Shown: piece after piece, positions 7,853-15,410 of the stretch
Layout: every line of letters begins with the position of its first letter
Position numbering within the stretch: position 1 is the stretch's first letter
Assembly (NCBI RefSeq): GCF_019974155.1
Contig: NZ_AP025158.1
Coordinates: 1,984,001-2,048,000 of the forward strand
Reading direction: 5' to 3'
DNA: 64,000 nt
Source: Thermus thermophilus
Lineage (GTDB): Bacteria > Deinococcota > Deinococci > Deinococcales > Thermaceae
Position numbers and translations under genes: made by a program
Notes under the pieces: generated by a model
What the model was told of the DNA's origin: nothing
Database searches by the model: none
The model's input: only the letters and a program-made list of their open reading frames with translations

Positions 7853-8779
7853 GTGGGCCCCGGCTTCCACCGGCTTTACGCCGCCCGCCTGGCCTGGCGG
7901 TACCGCCTCCTCTTGGCCCTTGCCCTCGCCCTCCTCGGGGTGTTTCACCCGCTTCTCGCCCTTCTTTCCCCCTTAGGGCTTCTGCTCCCTGCCCGGCTTT
8001 GGGAGGGGCGGGCCCTAAAGGAGATCTCCCGGGTGAGCCTGGCCTACGCCACCGCCTTGGCCTACGGGGAGGAACGGCTTTGGGCCGAGGCGGGCAAGGT
8101 CCCCGCGAGGCTTCCCCCATTCCCTTGGGGCCTACTTCTGGCCTACGTTCTGGCCCTCCTTCTCGTCTTAGGGCTCCACCTGACCAGGCCCGTCCCCTTC
8201 TCCCTCCCAGGCCCCGCCGGGGTGGAGAGGGTGGCCCCCCCATCCCGGGAAGGCCAGGCCCAAGACGGGGCCGCCGGGGAAAAGGAAGCCCAAGGCGAGG
8301 CGAACGGCGAAGGGCAGGCCGGCCCTTCGCAGGGGAAGGAACAAGGCCCCCCCCCAGAGGCCCCCGGGGAAGGCTCCCCCCAGGGCGAGGGCGCAAGCCC
8401 CGCCCAGCCCGAGGAGGGCTCCTCTGTCCGGGCCCTCCCCCGGACCGGAAGCCCGGGGGAAGAGGCCGGGCCTGCGGAAGCCCCCCCTAGGGAGGACGGA
8501 GGAGGCCGGGAAACGCCTCCGCCCCAGGCCTCGAGGCGGGGGCCCAGCGCGGGGGGTGCCCCGGAGGAGAAAGAGGGTGCCCTCCCCCCCACCCAGGCCC
8601 AAGGGCCGGAGGTGGGCCTCCTGGGCGAGGGGGAGGAAGGGGAAAAGGCCGCCCTTCCCTCCCCTTGGCCCGCAGGCCGGCCCCCGGAGGCGGTGCGCCG
8701 GGGGGTGGAGGTCTACCTGGAGAAGACCCCCCTGCCTCCAGAGGCCCGGGAGCTCCTCAGGCGCTACTTCGCCCCTTAA
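7853..8779 (+). CDS. Membrane-anchored protein with long low-complexity tail, function unknown
   Basis: This 308-aa protein starts at the leaderless GTG 7853. Two hydrophobic stretches near the N-terminus (about residues 18-52, possibly a hairpin, and 87-108) are followed by about 150 residues almost entirely of Gly, Glu, Pro, Ala, Gln and Ser. It ends in a short conserved-looking helix (AVRRGVEVYLEKTPLPPEARELLRRYF). The tail is probably disordered and its location relative to the membrane is uncertain. The 3' end overlaps the convergent NifX-like gene by 23 bp. I do not recognise a family. Confidence 0.65.
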   Translation: MGPGFHRLYAARLAWRYRLLLALALALLGVFHPLLALLSPLGLLLPARLWEGRALKEISRVSLAYATALAYGEERLWAEAGKVPARLPPFPWGLLLAYVLALLLVLGLHLTRPVPFSLPGPAGVERVAPPSREGQAQDGAAGEKEAQGEANGEGQAGPSQGKEQGPPPEAPGEGSPQGEGASPAQPEEGSSVRALPRTGSPGEEAGPAEAPPREDGGGRETPPPQASRRGPSAGGAPEEKEGALPPTQAQGPEVGLLGEGEEGEKAALPSPWPAGRPPEAVRRGVEVYLEKTPLPPEARELLRRYFAP

Positions 8780-9086
8780 GGCGGGCCAGGGCCTCCTCCA
8801 GGGAGACCGGCCCCACCTCCACCCGGTCGGCCAGGGGGAAGGCCCCCAAAGACCCCTTGTGGCCGAAGCGGGCCCCCACCTTGAGGTCCACGTCCCGGAG
8901 AAGCTCCCGCATCTTGGCGTGCTTCTCCTCCCCGTGGGCCTTGGCGTAGGGGTTTTCCCGGATCTCCAGAAGGACGAGCTCCCCGGAGGGCCCGGCCTCG
9001 TAGATGGCGTACCGGGGAGCGTGGCCGAAGGGGCCGGGGTAGACCCGGGTGGCGTCGTCCTTGGCTAAGGCAATGGCGACCCGCAT
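8757..9086 (-). CDS. NifX/NifB-type dinitrogenase cofactor-binding domain protein
   Basis: This 109-aa protein has the dinitrogenase iron-molybdenum cofactor biosynthesis fold (as in NifX and small archaeal and Thermotoga homologues): MRVAIALAKDD start, GHAPRYAIYE, GAGxxGxx-like LKVGARFGHKGSLGAF. Thermus has no nitrogenase, so a metal-cluster or molybdenum-related role is more likely. It lies 28 bp downstream of moaC in the same direction, which fits molybdenum cofactor metabolism. I prefer ATG 9086 over the upstream in-frame ATG 9101 because family members start MRVAIA. Confidence 0.72.
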   Translation of the reverse strand: MRVAIALAKDDATRVYPGPFGHAPRYAIYEAGPSGELVLLEIRENPYAKAHGEEKHAKMRELLRDVDLKVGARFGHKGSLGAFPLADRVEVGPVSLEEALARLKGRSSA

Positions 9087-9114
9087 GGACTCAGCGTACA
9101 CCCCCGGGGTAGGC

Positions 9115-9588
9115 CTACTGCGCCCTGCGCCACTCCCCGCTCTTTCCCCCTGCCTTGTGGAGGAGGCGCACCTGGGAGACGACGAGGCCCTTGGAAGCGG
9201 CCTTAAGCATGTCGTAGACGGTGAGGGCGGCGACGGCGCAGGCGGTCATGGCCTCCATCTCCACCCCCGTCTCCGCCTTGGTCTTCACCGTGGCCTCAAT
9301 GCGCACCCGCTTTTCCTCCTTAAGGAGCTCCACCCTGACCTCCACCCCGGTGAGGGGAAGGGGGTGGCAGAGGGGGATGAGGTCCGCCGTCCTCTTGGCG
9401 GCGAGGATCCCCGCAAGCTGGGCCACGACGAGGGGGTCCCCCTTCCCCACCCCGCCCTTCTCCAGGGCGGAAAGGGCCTCCTCGGTGAGCTCCACGAAGG
9501 CCTCGGCGGTGGCGGTGCGGAAGGTTTGGGGTTTCTCCGTCACGTCCACCATCCGGGGCCGGCCGTCTTGGAAGTGGGTGAGGTCCAT
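9115..9588 (-). CDS. moaC: Cyclic pyranopterin monophosphate synthase MoaC
   Basis: MoaC converts the MoaA product into cyclic pyranopterin monophosphate, an early step of molybdenum cofactor synthesis. The 157-aa length is typical. Diagnostic motifs are [17 protein letters not shown] at the N-terminus, [13 protein letters not shown], and [25 protein letters not shown]. It lies 9 bp after the TRIC-family gene and before the NifX-like gene, inside a four-gene minus-strand operon headed by ispF. Confidence 0.95.
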   Translation of the reverse strand: MDLTHFQDGRPRMVDVTEKPQTFRTATAEAFVELTEEALSALEKGGVGKGDPLVVAQLAGILAAKRTADLIPLCHPLPLTGVEVRVELLKEEKRVRIEATVKTKAETGVEMEAMTACAVAALTVYDMLKAASKGLVVSQVRLLHKAGGKSGEWRRAQ

Positions 9589-9597
9589 GCCCTGAGT

Positions 9598-10197
9598 CTA
9601 ACCCCTCGGGGTGGGGAGCCTCAGGCCAAGCCTCCGGCCGAAGAGGCGGAGGGCCACGGTGGCCCCGGCCCCGAGGAAGAGGGCCGGGCCCGGGCCCAAG
9701 GGGTAGGCCAGGTAGACCACCCAGGCCCCGAGGAGGGCCGCCGAGGCGTAGAGGTCCCCCGCCCGGTAGAGGATCACGGGCACCTCCCCGGAAAGCACGT
9801 CCCGGAGCACCCCGCCCCCCACCCCCGAAAGCGCCCCGGCCAAAGCCACCCCGAAGGGCCCAAGCCCTGCCTCCACCCCTCGCTCCGCCCCCAAGGCGGC
9901 GAAGAGGCCGAGGCCCAGGGTGTCCAGGTAGTAGATGAGGGGCCCGAGGGCCTGGACCCGGGGGTGGAAGCGGAAGACGAGAAGGCCGGCGAGGGCCACG
10001 CTCCAAAGGAGGGGTTCGTTCCGGAGGGTCGTGGGGGGCAGGGTCCCCACCAGGACGTCCCGGATGGACCCGCCCCCCACGGCCGTCACCGTGGCCAGGA
10101 CCAGGACCCCGAGGAGGTCAGACCCCTTCTCCACCCCCTTCAGGGCCCCGGTCACGGCGAAGACCAAGGTGCCGAGCCAGACCAGGACCTCAACCAT
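9598..10197 (-). CDS. TRIC-family (UPF0126) cation channel membrane protein
   Basis: This 199-aa protein is a tandem duplication of the UPF0126 unit. Each half has hydrophobic helices around a glycine motif: GGGSIRDVLVG in the first half and GGGVLRDVLSG in the second. Bacterial members form trimeric monovalent-cation channels. About seven membrane segments are visible. It overlaps the 3' end of ispF by 8 bp, so the two are translationally coupled. Physiological role in Thermus is unknown. Confidence 0.85.
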   Translation of the reverse strand: MVEVLVWLGTLVFAVTGALKGVEKGSDLLGVLVLATVTAVGGGSIRDVLVGTLPPTTLRNEPLLWSVALAGLLVFRFHPRVQALGPLIYYLDTLGLGLFAALGAERGVEAGLGPFGVALAGALSGVGGGVLRDVLSGEVPVILYRAGDLYASAALLGAWVVYLAYPLGPGPALFLGAGATVALRLFGRRLGLRLPTPRG

Positions 10198-10648
10198 CCA
10201 GAAGCACCACCGCCCGGGCCTGGACGTGGGAAGGCGCCAGGCCCTCCGAGGTCTTGAAGGTGAGGCCGATGCGGTCCTGGGGGAGGCTTAGGAGGCGGGA
10301 TAGGCTATCCACCAAGGCCTTGCGGTGGGGGCCCAGTTTGGGCCGGTCCAGGGTGAGGACGAGGCTTGCCTGAAGTAGCCTCGCCCCCCGCGCTTCCACG
10401 AGGCGAAGGGCCTCCCGGAGAAACACCTCGCTCCGCTCGCCCCGCCAGCGGGGGTCGGTGTCGGGGAAGAGGAGGCCGATGTCCCCAAGGCCGTAGGCGG
10501 AAAGGAGGGCGTCGGTGAGGGCGTGGAGGGCGGCGTCCCCATCGGAGTGGGCCAGGGCCCCCACGGGGCTTGGAATGAGGAGGCCACAGAGGTAAAGCGG
10601 CCTCCCCTCCTCCAGGCGGTGGCTGTCCTCGCCGTAGCCGATGCGCAT
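10190..10648 (-). CDS. ispF: 2-C-methyl-D-erythritol 2,4-cyclodiphosphate synthase IspF
   Basis: IspF cyclises CDP-methylerythritol phosphate in the MEP isoprenoid pathway. The 152-aa length is normal. RIGYGEDSHRL and HSDGDAALHALTDALL contain the zinc-binding Asp8, His10 and His-Ser-Asp residues; LTFKTSEGLAP near the C-terminus is the family signature. A TAAAGT -10 element read on the minus strand lies 6 nt before the ATG, so it appears leaderless and heads the ispF-TRIC-moaC-NifX operon. Confidence 0.95.
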   Translation of the reverse strand: MRIGYGEDSHRLEEGRPLYLCGLLIPSPVGALAHSDGDAALHALTDALLSAYGLGDIGLLFPDTDPRWRGERSEVFLREALRLVEARGARLLQASLVLTLDRPKLGPHRKALVDSLSRLLSLPQDRIGLTFKTSEGLAPSHVQARAVVLLDG

Positions 10649-10651
10649 GGG

Positions 10652-10660
10652 TATACTTTA
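10652..10660. promoter_or_regulatory. Divergent overlapping -10 elements between ispF and the HD gene
   Basis: On the plus strand TATACT (10652-10657) lies 7 nt before the ATG of the HD gene at 10665. On the minus strand TAAAGT (10660-10655) lies 6 nt before the ispF ATG at 10648. The hexamers overlap, so the two promoters should exclude each other. No clear -35 is seen for either. Confidence 0.55.
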
Positions 10661-10847
10661 GGGCATGCCGCGCTTCCAGGAAGCCCTCGCCCTCATGGAG
10701 GCCTGGACGGAAAGCGCCTCCCTGAGACGGCACATGCGGGCGGTGGAGGTGGCCATGCGGGCCTACGCCCGCCGCTATGGGGAGGACGAGGAGCTTTGGG
10801 CCATCGCCGGCGTCCTCCACGACATGGACTACGAGAAGTACCCTGAC

Positions 10848-11960
10848 TCAAAACTTGCACCTCCCGCATACCCCGCATAAACCTTCACCCCCTCCCCCCG
10901 GCGGCCCCAGACCCAGGGCGTGGAGCTCCCGCAGGATGACCTGCACCACCAGCTCGGGCAAGAGAACCCGAGCTGCCCCCTCCCTGGCCTCCCGCCAGCT
11001 CCCCTTCCCCTCCACCCCCACCCAGTGGGCCAGCAGGTAGGCCAGAAGGGAGAGCACCAGAAAGCGGTGCACCCCCAAGGCCGTCCGCTGCCCGAACTGC
11101 CCCAGGGAGAACTCACTCTTCGCAGCCCGGAAGAAGTGCTCTACCGTGAACCGCCTCCTTCCCCAGGTGAGCATGGTCCGGGGCGTGGCGGGAAAGGTGG
11201 CCACCACGTACCGCCACTCCCAGCCCCCTTGGGGCAGGGGGTAGCGGTACCAGGCCACCCAGACCGGGAAGGAAAGCCCCCACAGGTAGACCCGGCTCCC
11301 CTGCCGCCTGAGGTCCAAAAGCCTTCCCCCTCCCCGCAGCCTCCGGTCCCGCCGCATCCCCACCACCGTTTCCAAGCCCAACCGCCTCACCCCAAAGAGG
11401 AACCAGGCCGTACCAAAGGCCGCGTCCGCGGCCACCCGTATCCGGAAGGTCCGGCGCATCCAGAGGGGCAGAGAGGCCAGGAGGCTCAGGGCCAGGAGGG
11501 AGAGGCCTTTCTCCCCCTTGCCCCGCCATAGACGGTAGGCCCAGGGGACGCGGAGGTCCCCGTAGACGAGGTAAAGGACCACGAGGTGGAGGCCCCACTT
11601 GCCGTGAAAGAAGGAGAGGGGGAGGTGGGGGAAGTGGCCCCGCTTTTCCAGGGTGACCAGGTCCAGGACCACCAGGAGGCGGGGCTTGGGGCCCTTTCTC
11701 CGCCTGGCCCGGTCCAGGGCTTTCTGGGCCTCCTCGCGGGCCAGGCGGATGAGGGCGCGGGTGGGCCAGGGGTAGCGGTTGAGGAAGCGGGAGAGGGCGG
11801 AGGGGGACTTGGTCTTGCTGTGCTGGGGTCTAGCCTTGCCGTGACCGGTGAGGAAAAGGAACAACAGGGCCTTCAAGGATTCCCGCAGGTGGGGGGTTGG
11901 CATGAGGGCCAGGATGGTCCAAAGTAGGGATAGGGCTACTGGTCTCATGGCACCCCTCAT
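10848..11960 (-). CDS. DDE transposase of the IS4/IS701-like group
   Basis: The 370-aa protein has likely catalytic residues Asp100 ([12 protein letters not shown]), Asp179 ([12 protein letters not shown]) and Glu274. The region around Glu274 ([14 protein letters not shown]) fits the R-(3)-E-(6)-K signature of the IS4 superfamily. The stop codon lies inside the left inverted repeat. Two in-frame ATGs, 11960 and 11948, both fall within a large hairpin that probably controls translation. The reading frame is uninterrupted. Confidence 0.88.
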   Translation of the reverse strand: MRGAMRPVALSLLWTILALMPTPHLRESLKALLFLFLTGHGKARPQHSKTKSPSALSRFLNRYPWPTRALIRLAREEAQKALDRARRRKGPKPRLLVVLDLVTLEKRGHFPHLPLSFFHGKWGLHLVVLYLVYGDLRVPWAYRLWRGKGEKGLSLLALSLLASLPLWMRRTFRIRVAADAAFGTAWFLFGVRRLGLETVVGMRRDRRLRGGGRLLDLRRQGSRVYLWGLSFPVWVAWYRYPLPQGGWEWRYVVATFPATPRTMLTWGRRRFTVEHFFRAAKSEFSLGQFGQRTALGVHRFLVLSLLAYLLAHWVGVEGKGSWREAREGAARVLLPELVVQVILRELHALGLGPPGGGGEGLCGVCGRCKF

Positions 11961-11982
11961 AAGAGGGGAAACCAGTAGCCCT
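11932..11982. promoter_or_regulatory. Hairpin over the transposase start
   Basis: Perfect 12-bp outer arms AGGGCTACTGGT (11932-11943) and ACCAGTAGCCCT (11971-11982) enclose a 6-bp inner stem CCCCTC/GAGGGG (11953-11958, 11963-11968) with ATAA loop. Both candidate start codons lie within it. A transcript entering from outside would fold here and mask the start. Confidence 0.65.
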
Positions 11983-12440
11983 CTTCAAGTGGTCCCCAAG
12001 CATACTCATGCCCGCGGTGAATAAGTGCAAGTTTTGAGCTGAGGAGCACCCCTACAGGGCCGTGGAGGAGCTTAGGCGCCTGGGCTACCCCGAGGAGGTC
12101 CTCGAGGCCATCCTGGGCCACGCCAGCTACACCGGCACCCCCCGCAGAACCCTCATGGCCAAAGCCCTCTTCGCCGTGGACGAGCTCACGGGCCTCATCA
12201 CCGCCGCGGTGTACGTGCGGCCGGACCGGTCCATCCTGGGCCTGGAGCTCCCCAGCCTCAAGAAGAAGTTCAAGGACAAGGCCTTCGCCAAGGGGGTGAG
12301 CCGGGAGGAGATCCGGCTTGGGGCCGAGGAGCTCGGGGTTCCCCTGGAAGAGCACATGGCCTTCGTCCTCGAGGCCATGAAGCGGGAGGCCCGCCTCCTC
12401 GGCCTGGAGGGCGCCTAACGGCCCGGGCGCAAAAGAGCCC

Positions 12441-12469
12441 TTGCCCCGCCGCCCTCCCCGCGCTAGGGT
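12441..12469 (+). promoter_or_regulatory. Leaderless promoter of the FUN14-like gene
   Basis: TTGCCC (12441-12446), 17-bp spacer, TAGGGT (12464-12469), then 7 nt to GTG 12477. Spacing is consistent with leaderless transcription and sets the start at 12477 rather than further upstream. Confidence 0.6.
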
Positions 12470-12476
12470 GGGAACC

Positions 12477-12797
12477 GTGGAGCTACCCGACCTTACCCCC
12501 TACCTGGGCCAGATCACCTTCGGCGGCCTCGCCGGCTACGCCGTGGGCTACGCCCTGAAAAAGGTGGGGCGGCTTTTGGCCATCGCCCTCGGCCTCCTCT
12601 TCGTGGCCCTCCAGCTCCTGGCCCAGGCGGGCTACGTGGAGGTGGACTGGACCCGGATCCAGCGGGACGTGGAGCCCCTTTTGCAACAGCCCGCCCTCCA
12701 AAACCTTTGGGACAGGCTCCTCGCCACCCTCACCTACAACCTCCCCTTCGGCGCGAGCTTCGTGGGCGGCCTCGTCCTGGGCCTCAGGGCCGGCTGA
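12477..12797 (+). CDS. FUN14-family small membrane protein
   Basis: This protein of 106 aa has ITFGGLAGYAVGYALKKVGRLLAIALGLLF, the glycine-rich first helix and lysine pattern of the FUN14 family, a central amphipathic part, and a final hydrophobic helix FGASFVGGLVLGLRAG. Bacterial FUN14 proteins have no established function. Start GTG 12477 is set by the promoter spacing. It ends 35 bp before the convergent MazG-like gene. Confidence 0.75.
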   Translation: MELPDLTPYLGQITFGGLAGYAVGYALKKVGRLLAIALGLLFVALQLLAQAGYVEVDWTRIQRDVEPLLQQPALQNLWDRLLATLTYNLPFGASFVGGLVLGLRAG

Positions 12798-12832
12798 GCC
12801 AAGCCACCCCCAGGGCGAGCAGGGGGAGGACC

Positions 12833-13159
12833 CTAGCCGCCATCCTTGGGGGTCCAGCGCGAGCGGTCCCGGGCTCGGTACTTGGCCATGACCCGGCGGA
12901 AGGCGGCCTCGAGGTCCACCCCTTCCCGGTTGGCCAGGGAGATGAGGACGAAGAGGAGGTCGCCGAGCTCCTCGGCAAGGTCCCCCTCCGCCTCCCCCGG
13001 CTTCGGCGTCTTGCCGTGGCGGTGAGCCAGGACCCGGGCGAGTTCGCCGAGCTCCTCCGCCAGACGGGCGAGCATCAGGAGGGGCGGGAAGTAGCCCTCC
13101 CGGAAGGAGGAGATCCAGGCGTCCACCTCTTCCTGGGCTTCGCGGAAGGTGAGGGCCAC
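12833..13159 (-). CDS. MazG-like nucleotide pyrophosphohydrolase
   Basis: The 108-aa protein is a single-domain all-alpha NTP pyrophosphohydrolase. The metal-binding EEXXE helix is seen in RLAEELGELARVLAHR, and the second acidic helix in DLAEELGDLLFVLISLANREGVDLEAAF. Such enzymes cleave non-canonical or excess NTPs. GTG 13159 has GGAGG at 13166-13170. It is convergent with the FUN14-like gene and stands alone. Confidence 0.85.
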   Translation of the reverse strand: MALTFREAQEEVDAWISSFREGYFPPLLMLARLAEELGELARVLAHRHGKTPKPGEAEGDLAEELGDLLFVLISLANREGVDLEAAFRRVMAKYRARDRSRWTPKDGG

Positions 13160-13310
13160 GGCCTACCTCCCCCCCGGGTTCCCGTACCTCAGCGCTCCAC
13201 CCCGGCTTTTGCGGTGGGGTCTCCCCAAAGCCCCAACCTGGGCGCCCCGTGTGGCGAAGCCAACCTGCGGGCCCCCAAAACCCCAAGGCACGCGCCCCAT
13301 GCCCTAAGCC

Positions 13311-13316
13311 TACAAT
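13311..13316 (+). promoter_or_regulatory. -10 element deciding the mgsA start
   Basis: TACAAT (13311-13316) directly abuts an ATG at 13317, but a second in-frame ATG at 13323 lies 6 nt downstream. Leaderless spacing favours 13323 as the real start. No clear -35. Confidence 0.6.
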
Positions 13317-13322
13317 ATGCCC

Positions 13323-13703
13323 ATGAAGGCCCTGGCCCTCATCGCCCACGACGCCAAGAAAGACGAGATGGTGGCCTTTTGCCTGCGGCACAGGGACGTC
13401 CTGGCCCGCTACCCCCTACTCGCCACGGGGACCACGGGGGCCCGGATCCAGGAGGCCACGGGCCTTGCCGTGGAGCGGGTGCTCTCCGGTCCCTTGGGCG
13501 GGGACCTGCAGATCGGGGCCCGGGTGGCCGAGGGAAGGGTGTTGGCGGTGATCTTCTTCCAGGACCCCTTGACCGCCAAGCCCCACGAACCGGACGTCCA
13601 GGCCCTGATGCGGGTCTGCAACGTGCACGGGGTGCCCCTGGCCACCAACTTGGCGGCGGCGGAGGCCCTCATCGCCTGGATCCGCAAGGAACCCCCCCAA
13701 TAG
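13323..13703 (+). CDS. mgsA: Methylglyoxal synthase
   Basis: MgsA converts dihydroxyacetone phosphate to methylglyoxal and phosphate. The 126-aa sequence begins [15 protein letters not shown] with the catalytic His and Asp, then TGTTG (phosphate-binding), [15 protein letters not shown] with the essential Asp, and [18 protein letters not shown]. The first of two nearby ATGs (13317) is too close to the -10, so ATG 13323 is preferred. Confidence 0.95.
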   Translation: MKALALIAHDAKKDEMVAFCLRHRDVLARYPLLATGTTGARIQEATGLAVERVLSGPLGGDLQIGARVAEGRVLAVIFFQDPLTAKPHEPDVQALMRVCNVHGVPLATNLAAAEALIAWIRKEPPQ

Positions 13704-13727
13704 CGCGGCCGGAATTTGCGCCTCGGC

Positions 13728-13733
13728 TACAAT
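13728..13733 (+). promoter_or_regulatory. -10 element upstream of the Nudix-like gene
   Basis: TACAAT at 13728-13733, 17 nt before GTG 13751. A start site near 13740 would leave a leader of about 11 nt containing AAGAAG. It may drive the Nudix-like gene and thiI. Confidence 0.5.
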
Positions 13734-13750
13734 CCTGCTAGCCTAAGAAG

Positions 13751-14179
13751 GTGCGCGCCGGGAGGCCCAGGAAGCGCTCCGTGGCCCTGGCCGCCTGGGG
13801 CGAGGAGGGGCTTGTTTTGGTCCTCCGTCCCCAGGACGACCCCGAGTTCGCCGGGGCCTGGGGGCTTCCCGCGGTGAGCCTCCAGGGGGAGGAGGCCCTG
13901 GAGGAGGCCGCCTTAAGGGTCGCTCGGGAGAAGCTCGGCGCCGAGGTGGCCGAGGCCCGGCCCGTGGCCTTCGGCGTGGAGGAGCGGCCGGGCTACACCC
14001 TGGAGCTTTGGGTCTACGAGGGGAGGCTTCTGGGAAGGCCCCGCCTCCCCGAGCCCAAGCCGGGCAAGACCTACTACGCAGCCTTCCGCTTCGGCCAGCC
14101 CGAGGAGCTTAAGGCGGCCGCAAGGCAAGGCTCCCTCTGCAGCCGGCTTTACCTCGCGGTCAAGGGGCTTTGCCCCTAG
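13751..14179 (+). CDS. Nudix-fold protein with degenerate Nudix box
   Basis: The 142-aa protein has the Nudix layout: an N-terminal strand ([18 protein letters not shown]), then [31 protein letters not shown] where the box should be. Aligned to the consensus REUxEExG it reads RVAREKLG, so two of the glutamates that bind Mg are Val and Lys. Hydrolase activity is doubtful; it may bind a nucleotide or act as a regulator. It lies 10 bp before thiI, suggesting cotranscription. Confidence 0.72.
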   Translation: MRAGRPRKRSVALAAWGEEGLVLVLRPQDDPEFAGAWGLPAVSLQGEEALEEAALRVAREKLGAEVAEARPVAFGVEERPGYTLELWVYEGRLLGRPRLPEPKPGKTYYAAFRFGQPEELKAAARQGSLCSRLYLAVKGLCP

Positions 14180-14189
14180 AAAGGACACC

Positions 14190-15410
14190 ATGGAAACCCT
14201 GCTTCTCGTACGGCTTTTCCACGAGCTCGCCCTTAAGGGGAAAAACCGCCCCTTCTTCCTCAAGCGGGCCAAGGCCCACGTGCGGCGGGCCCTGAAGGGT
14301 TTAGGGGCGGTCTTGGAGGGGGAGTGGCCCATGGCCCTTCTCTTCCGCCTCCCCGAGGCGGCCTGGCCCGAGGCCAAGGCCCGCCTCCAGGACACCCTGG
14401 GGGTGGAGGGCTTCGCCCGGGTGGTGCGCACCCCGCCCGACCTCGAGGCCCTGAAGGCCGCCCTAGAAAAGGCCCTGGAGGGCCAGGCCTTCCGGAGCTT
14501 CCGCATCACCGCCAAGCGCTCCGACAAGGCCTTCCCCCTCACCTCCCCGGAGATAGAGCGGGCCCTCGGGGCCTTCGTGAAGGAGAGGACCGGGGCCCAG
14601 GTGCGGCTCAAGGGGGCGGAGCGGGAGTTCGTGGTGCGCATCCTCCCCGGGGCGGCCCTTCTGGAGGTGGAGCGCCACCCGGGCCCCGGGGGGCTTCCCC
14701 CCGGGGTCTCCGGCAAGGTGGTGGCCCTCCTCTCCGGGGGCATAGACTCCCCCGTGGCCGCCTACCGCCTCATGCGCCGGGGGGCGGAGGTGGTCCTCGT
14801 CCACTTCCACCCCTTCCCCCTCCTCTCGGGGGCGAGCCGGGAAAAGGCCAAGGCCCTCGCCGAGCGCTTGGCGCGCTTCCAGCACCGCCTGAGGCTCCAC
14901 CTGGTCCCCTTCAGCGAGGTGCAGCGCCACATCATCGTGGAGGCCCCCACGGCCTACCGGGTGGTCCTCTACCGCCGCTACATGCTCAGGATCGCCGAGG
15001 CCATCGCCAAGGAAGAGGGGGCCCTCGCCCTTTGCACCGGGGACAGCCTGGGCCAGGTGGCCTCCCAGACCCTGGAGAACCTCCACGCCGTGAACCAGGC
15101 GGCTACCCTCCCCGTCTTCCGCCCCCTCATCGGGTGGGACAAGGAGGAGATCATGGCCGAGGCCAGGAGGATCGGCACCTACGAAACCTCCATCCTCCCC
15201 GACGAGGAGTGCTGCACCCTCTTCGCCCCCAAGCACCCCGTGACCCGGGCGAGGCTGGAGGTGGTCCTCCAAGCGGAGGCCCGCCTCCCCACGGAGGCGC
15301 TTTTGGCCTTGGCCCTAAAGGGGCGGGAGGTCCTCACCTACACCTGGCCCGGAAAGCCCCTACCCAAGGCGCCGGAGGACGCTTTTATAATGGAGCATGG
15401 ACCTGCTTGA
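14190..15410 (+). CDS. thiI: tRNA 4-thiouridine synthase ThiI
   Basis: ThiI adenylates U8 of tRNA and transfers sulfur to make s4U. The 406-aa protein has an N-terminal ferredoxin-like/THUMP region (about 1-165) and a PP-loop domain with SGGIDSP at 182-188, [17 protein letters not shown], and [13 protein letters not shown]. The rhodanese domain of the E. coli protein is absent, as in many other bacteria. Its 3' end overlaps the amidase gene by 14 bp and contains a -10 element for it. Confidence 0.95.
   Translation: METLLLVRLFHELALKGKNRPFFLKRAKAHVRRALKGLGAVLEGEWPMALLFRLPEAAWPEAKARLQDTLGVEGFARVVRTPPDLEALKAALEKALEGQAFRSFRITAKRSDKAFPLTSPEIERALGAFVKERTGAQVRLKGAEREFVVRILPGAALLEVERHPGPGGLPPGVSGKVVALLSGGIDSPVAAYRLMRRGAEVVLVHFHPFPLLSGASREKAKALAERLARFQHRLRLHLVPFSEVQRHIIVEAPTAYRVVLYRRYMLRIAEAIAKEEGALALCTGDSLGQVASQTLENLHAVNQAATLPVFRPLIGWDKEEIMAEARRIGTYETSILPDEECCTLFAPKHPVTRARLEVVLQAEARLPTEALLALALKGREVLTYTWPGKPLPKAPEDAFIMEHGPA
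15386..15391 (+). promoter_or_regulatory. TATAAT inside the end of thiI for the amidase gene
   Basis: A consensus TATAAT lies 5 nt before ATG 15397, inside the thiI coding sequence. The position would allow separate leaderless transcription of the amidase gene. No good -35. Confidence 0.5.

Larger units (their letters stand above)
10847..12038 (-). mobile_element. Complete IS4-like insertion sequence (1192 bp)
   Basis: Terminal inverted repeats of 14 bp (CTCAAAACTTGCAC at 10847-10860 and its inverse at 12025-12038) enclose one transposase gene on the minus strand. A 4-bp CTGA flanks both sides (10843-10846 and 12039-12042) as target duplication. Element, ends and target duplication are all perfect, so the insertion looks recent and the copy may be active. 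Confidence 0.93.
10665..12418 (+). pseudogene. HD-domain hydrolase gene split by an IS4-like element
   Basis: The 5' part (10665-10846) encodes [14 protein letters not shown] to [11 protein letters not shown]. The 3' part (12039-12418) encodes EEHPYRAVEELRRLGYPEEV to the stop. Taking out the element and one CTGA copy joins them in frame as [18 protein letters not shown], giving an intact HD-domain protein of about 187 aa. The metal-binding HD (LHDMD) is in the first part; GHASYTGTPR and AKALFAVDELTGLI are in the second. HD proteins of this type are metal-dependent phosphohydrolases, probably acting on nucleotides. The upstream promoter is intact, so a truncated 71-aa product ending in IS sequence at 10880 may be made. 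Confidence 0.9.
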
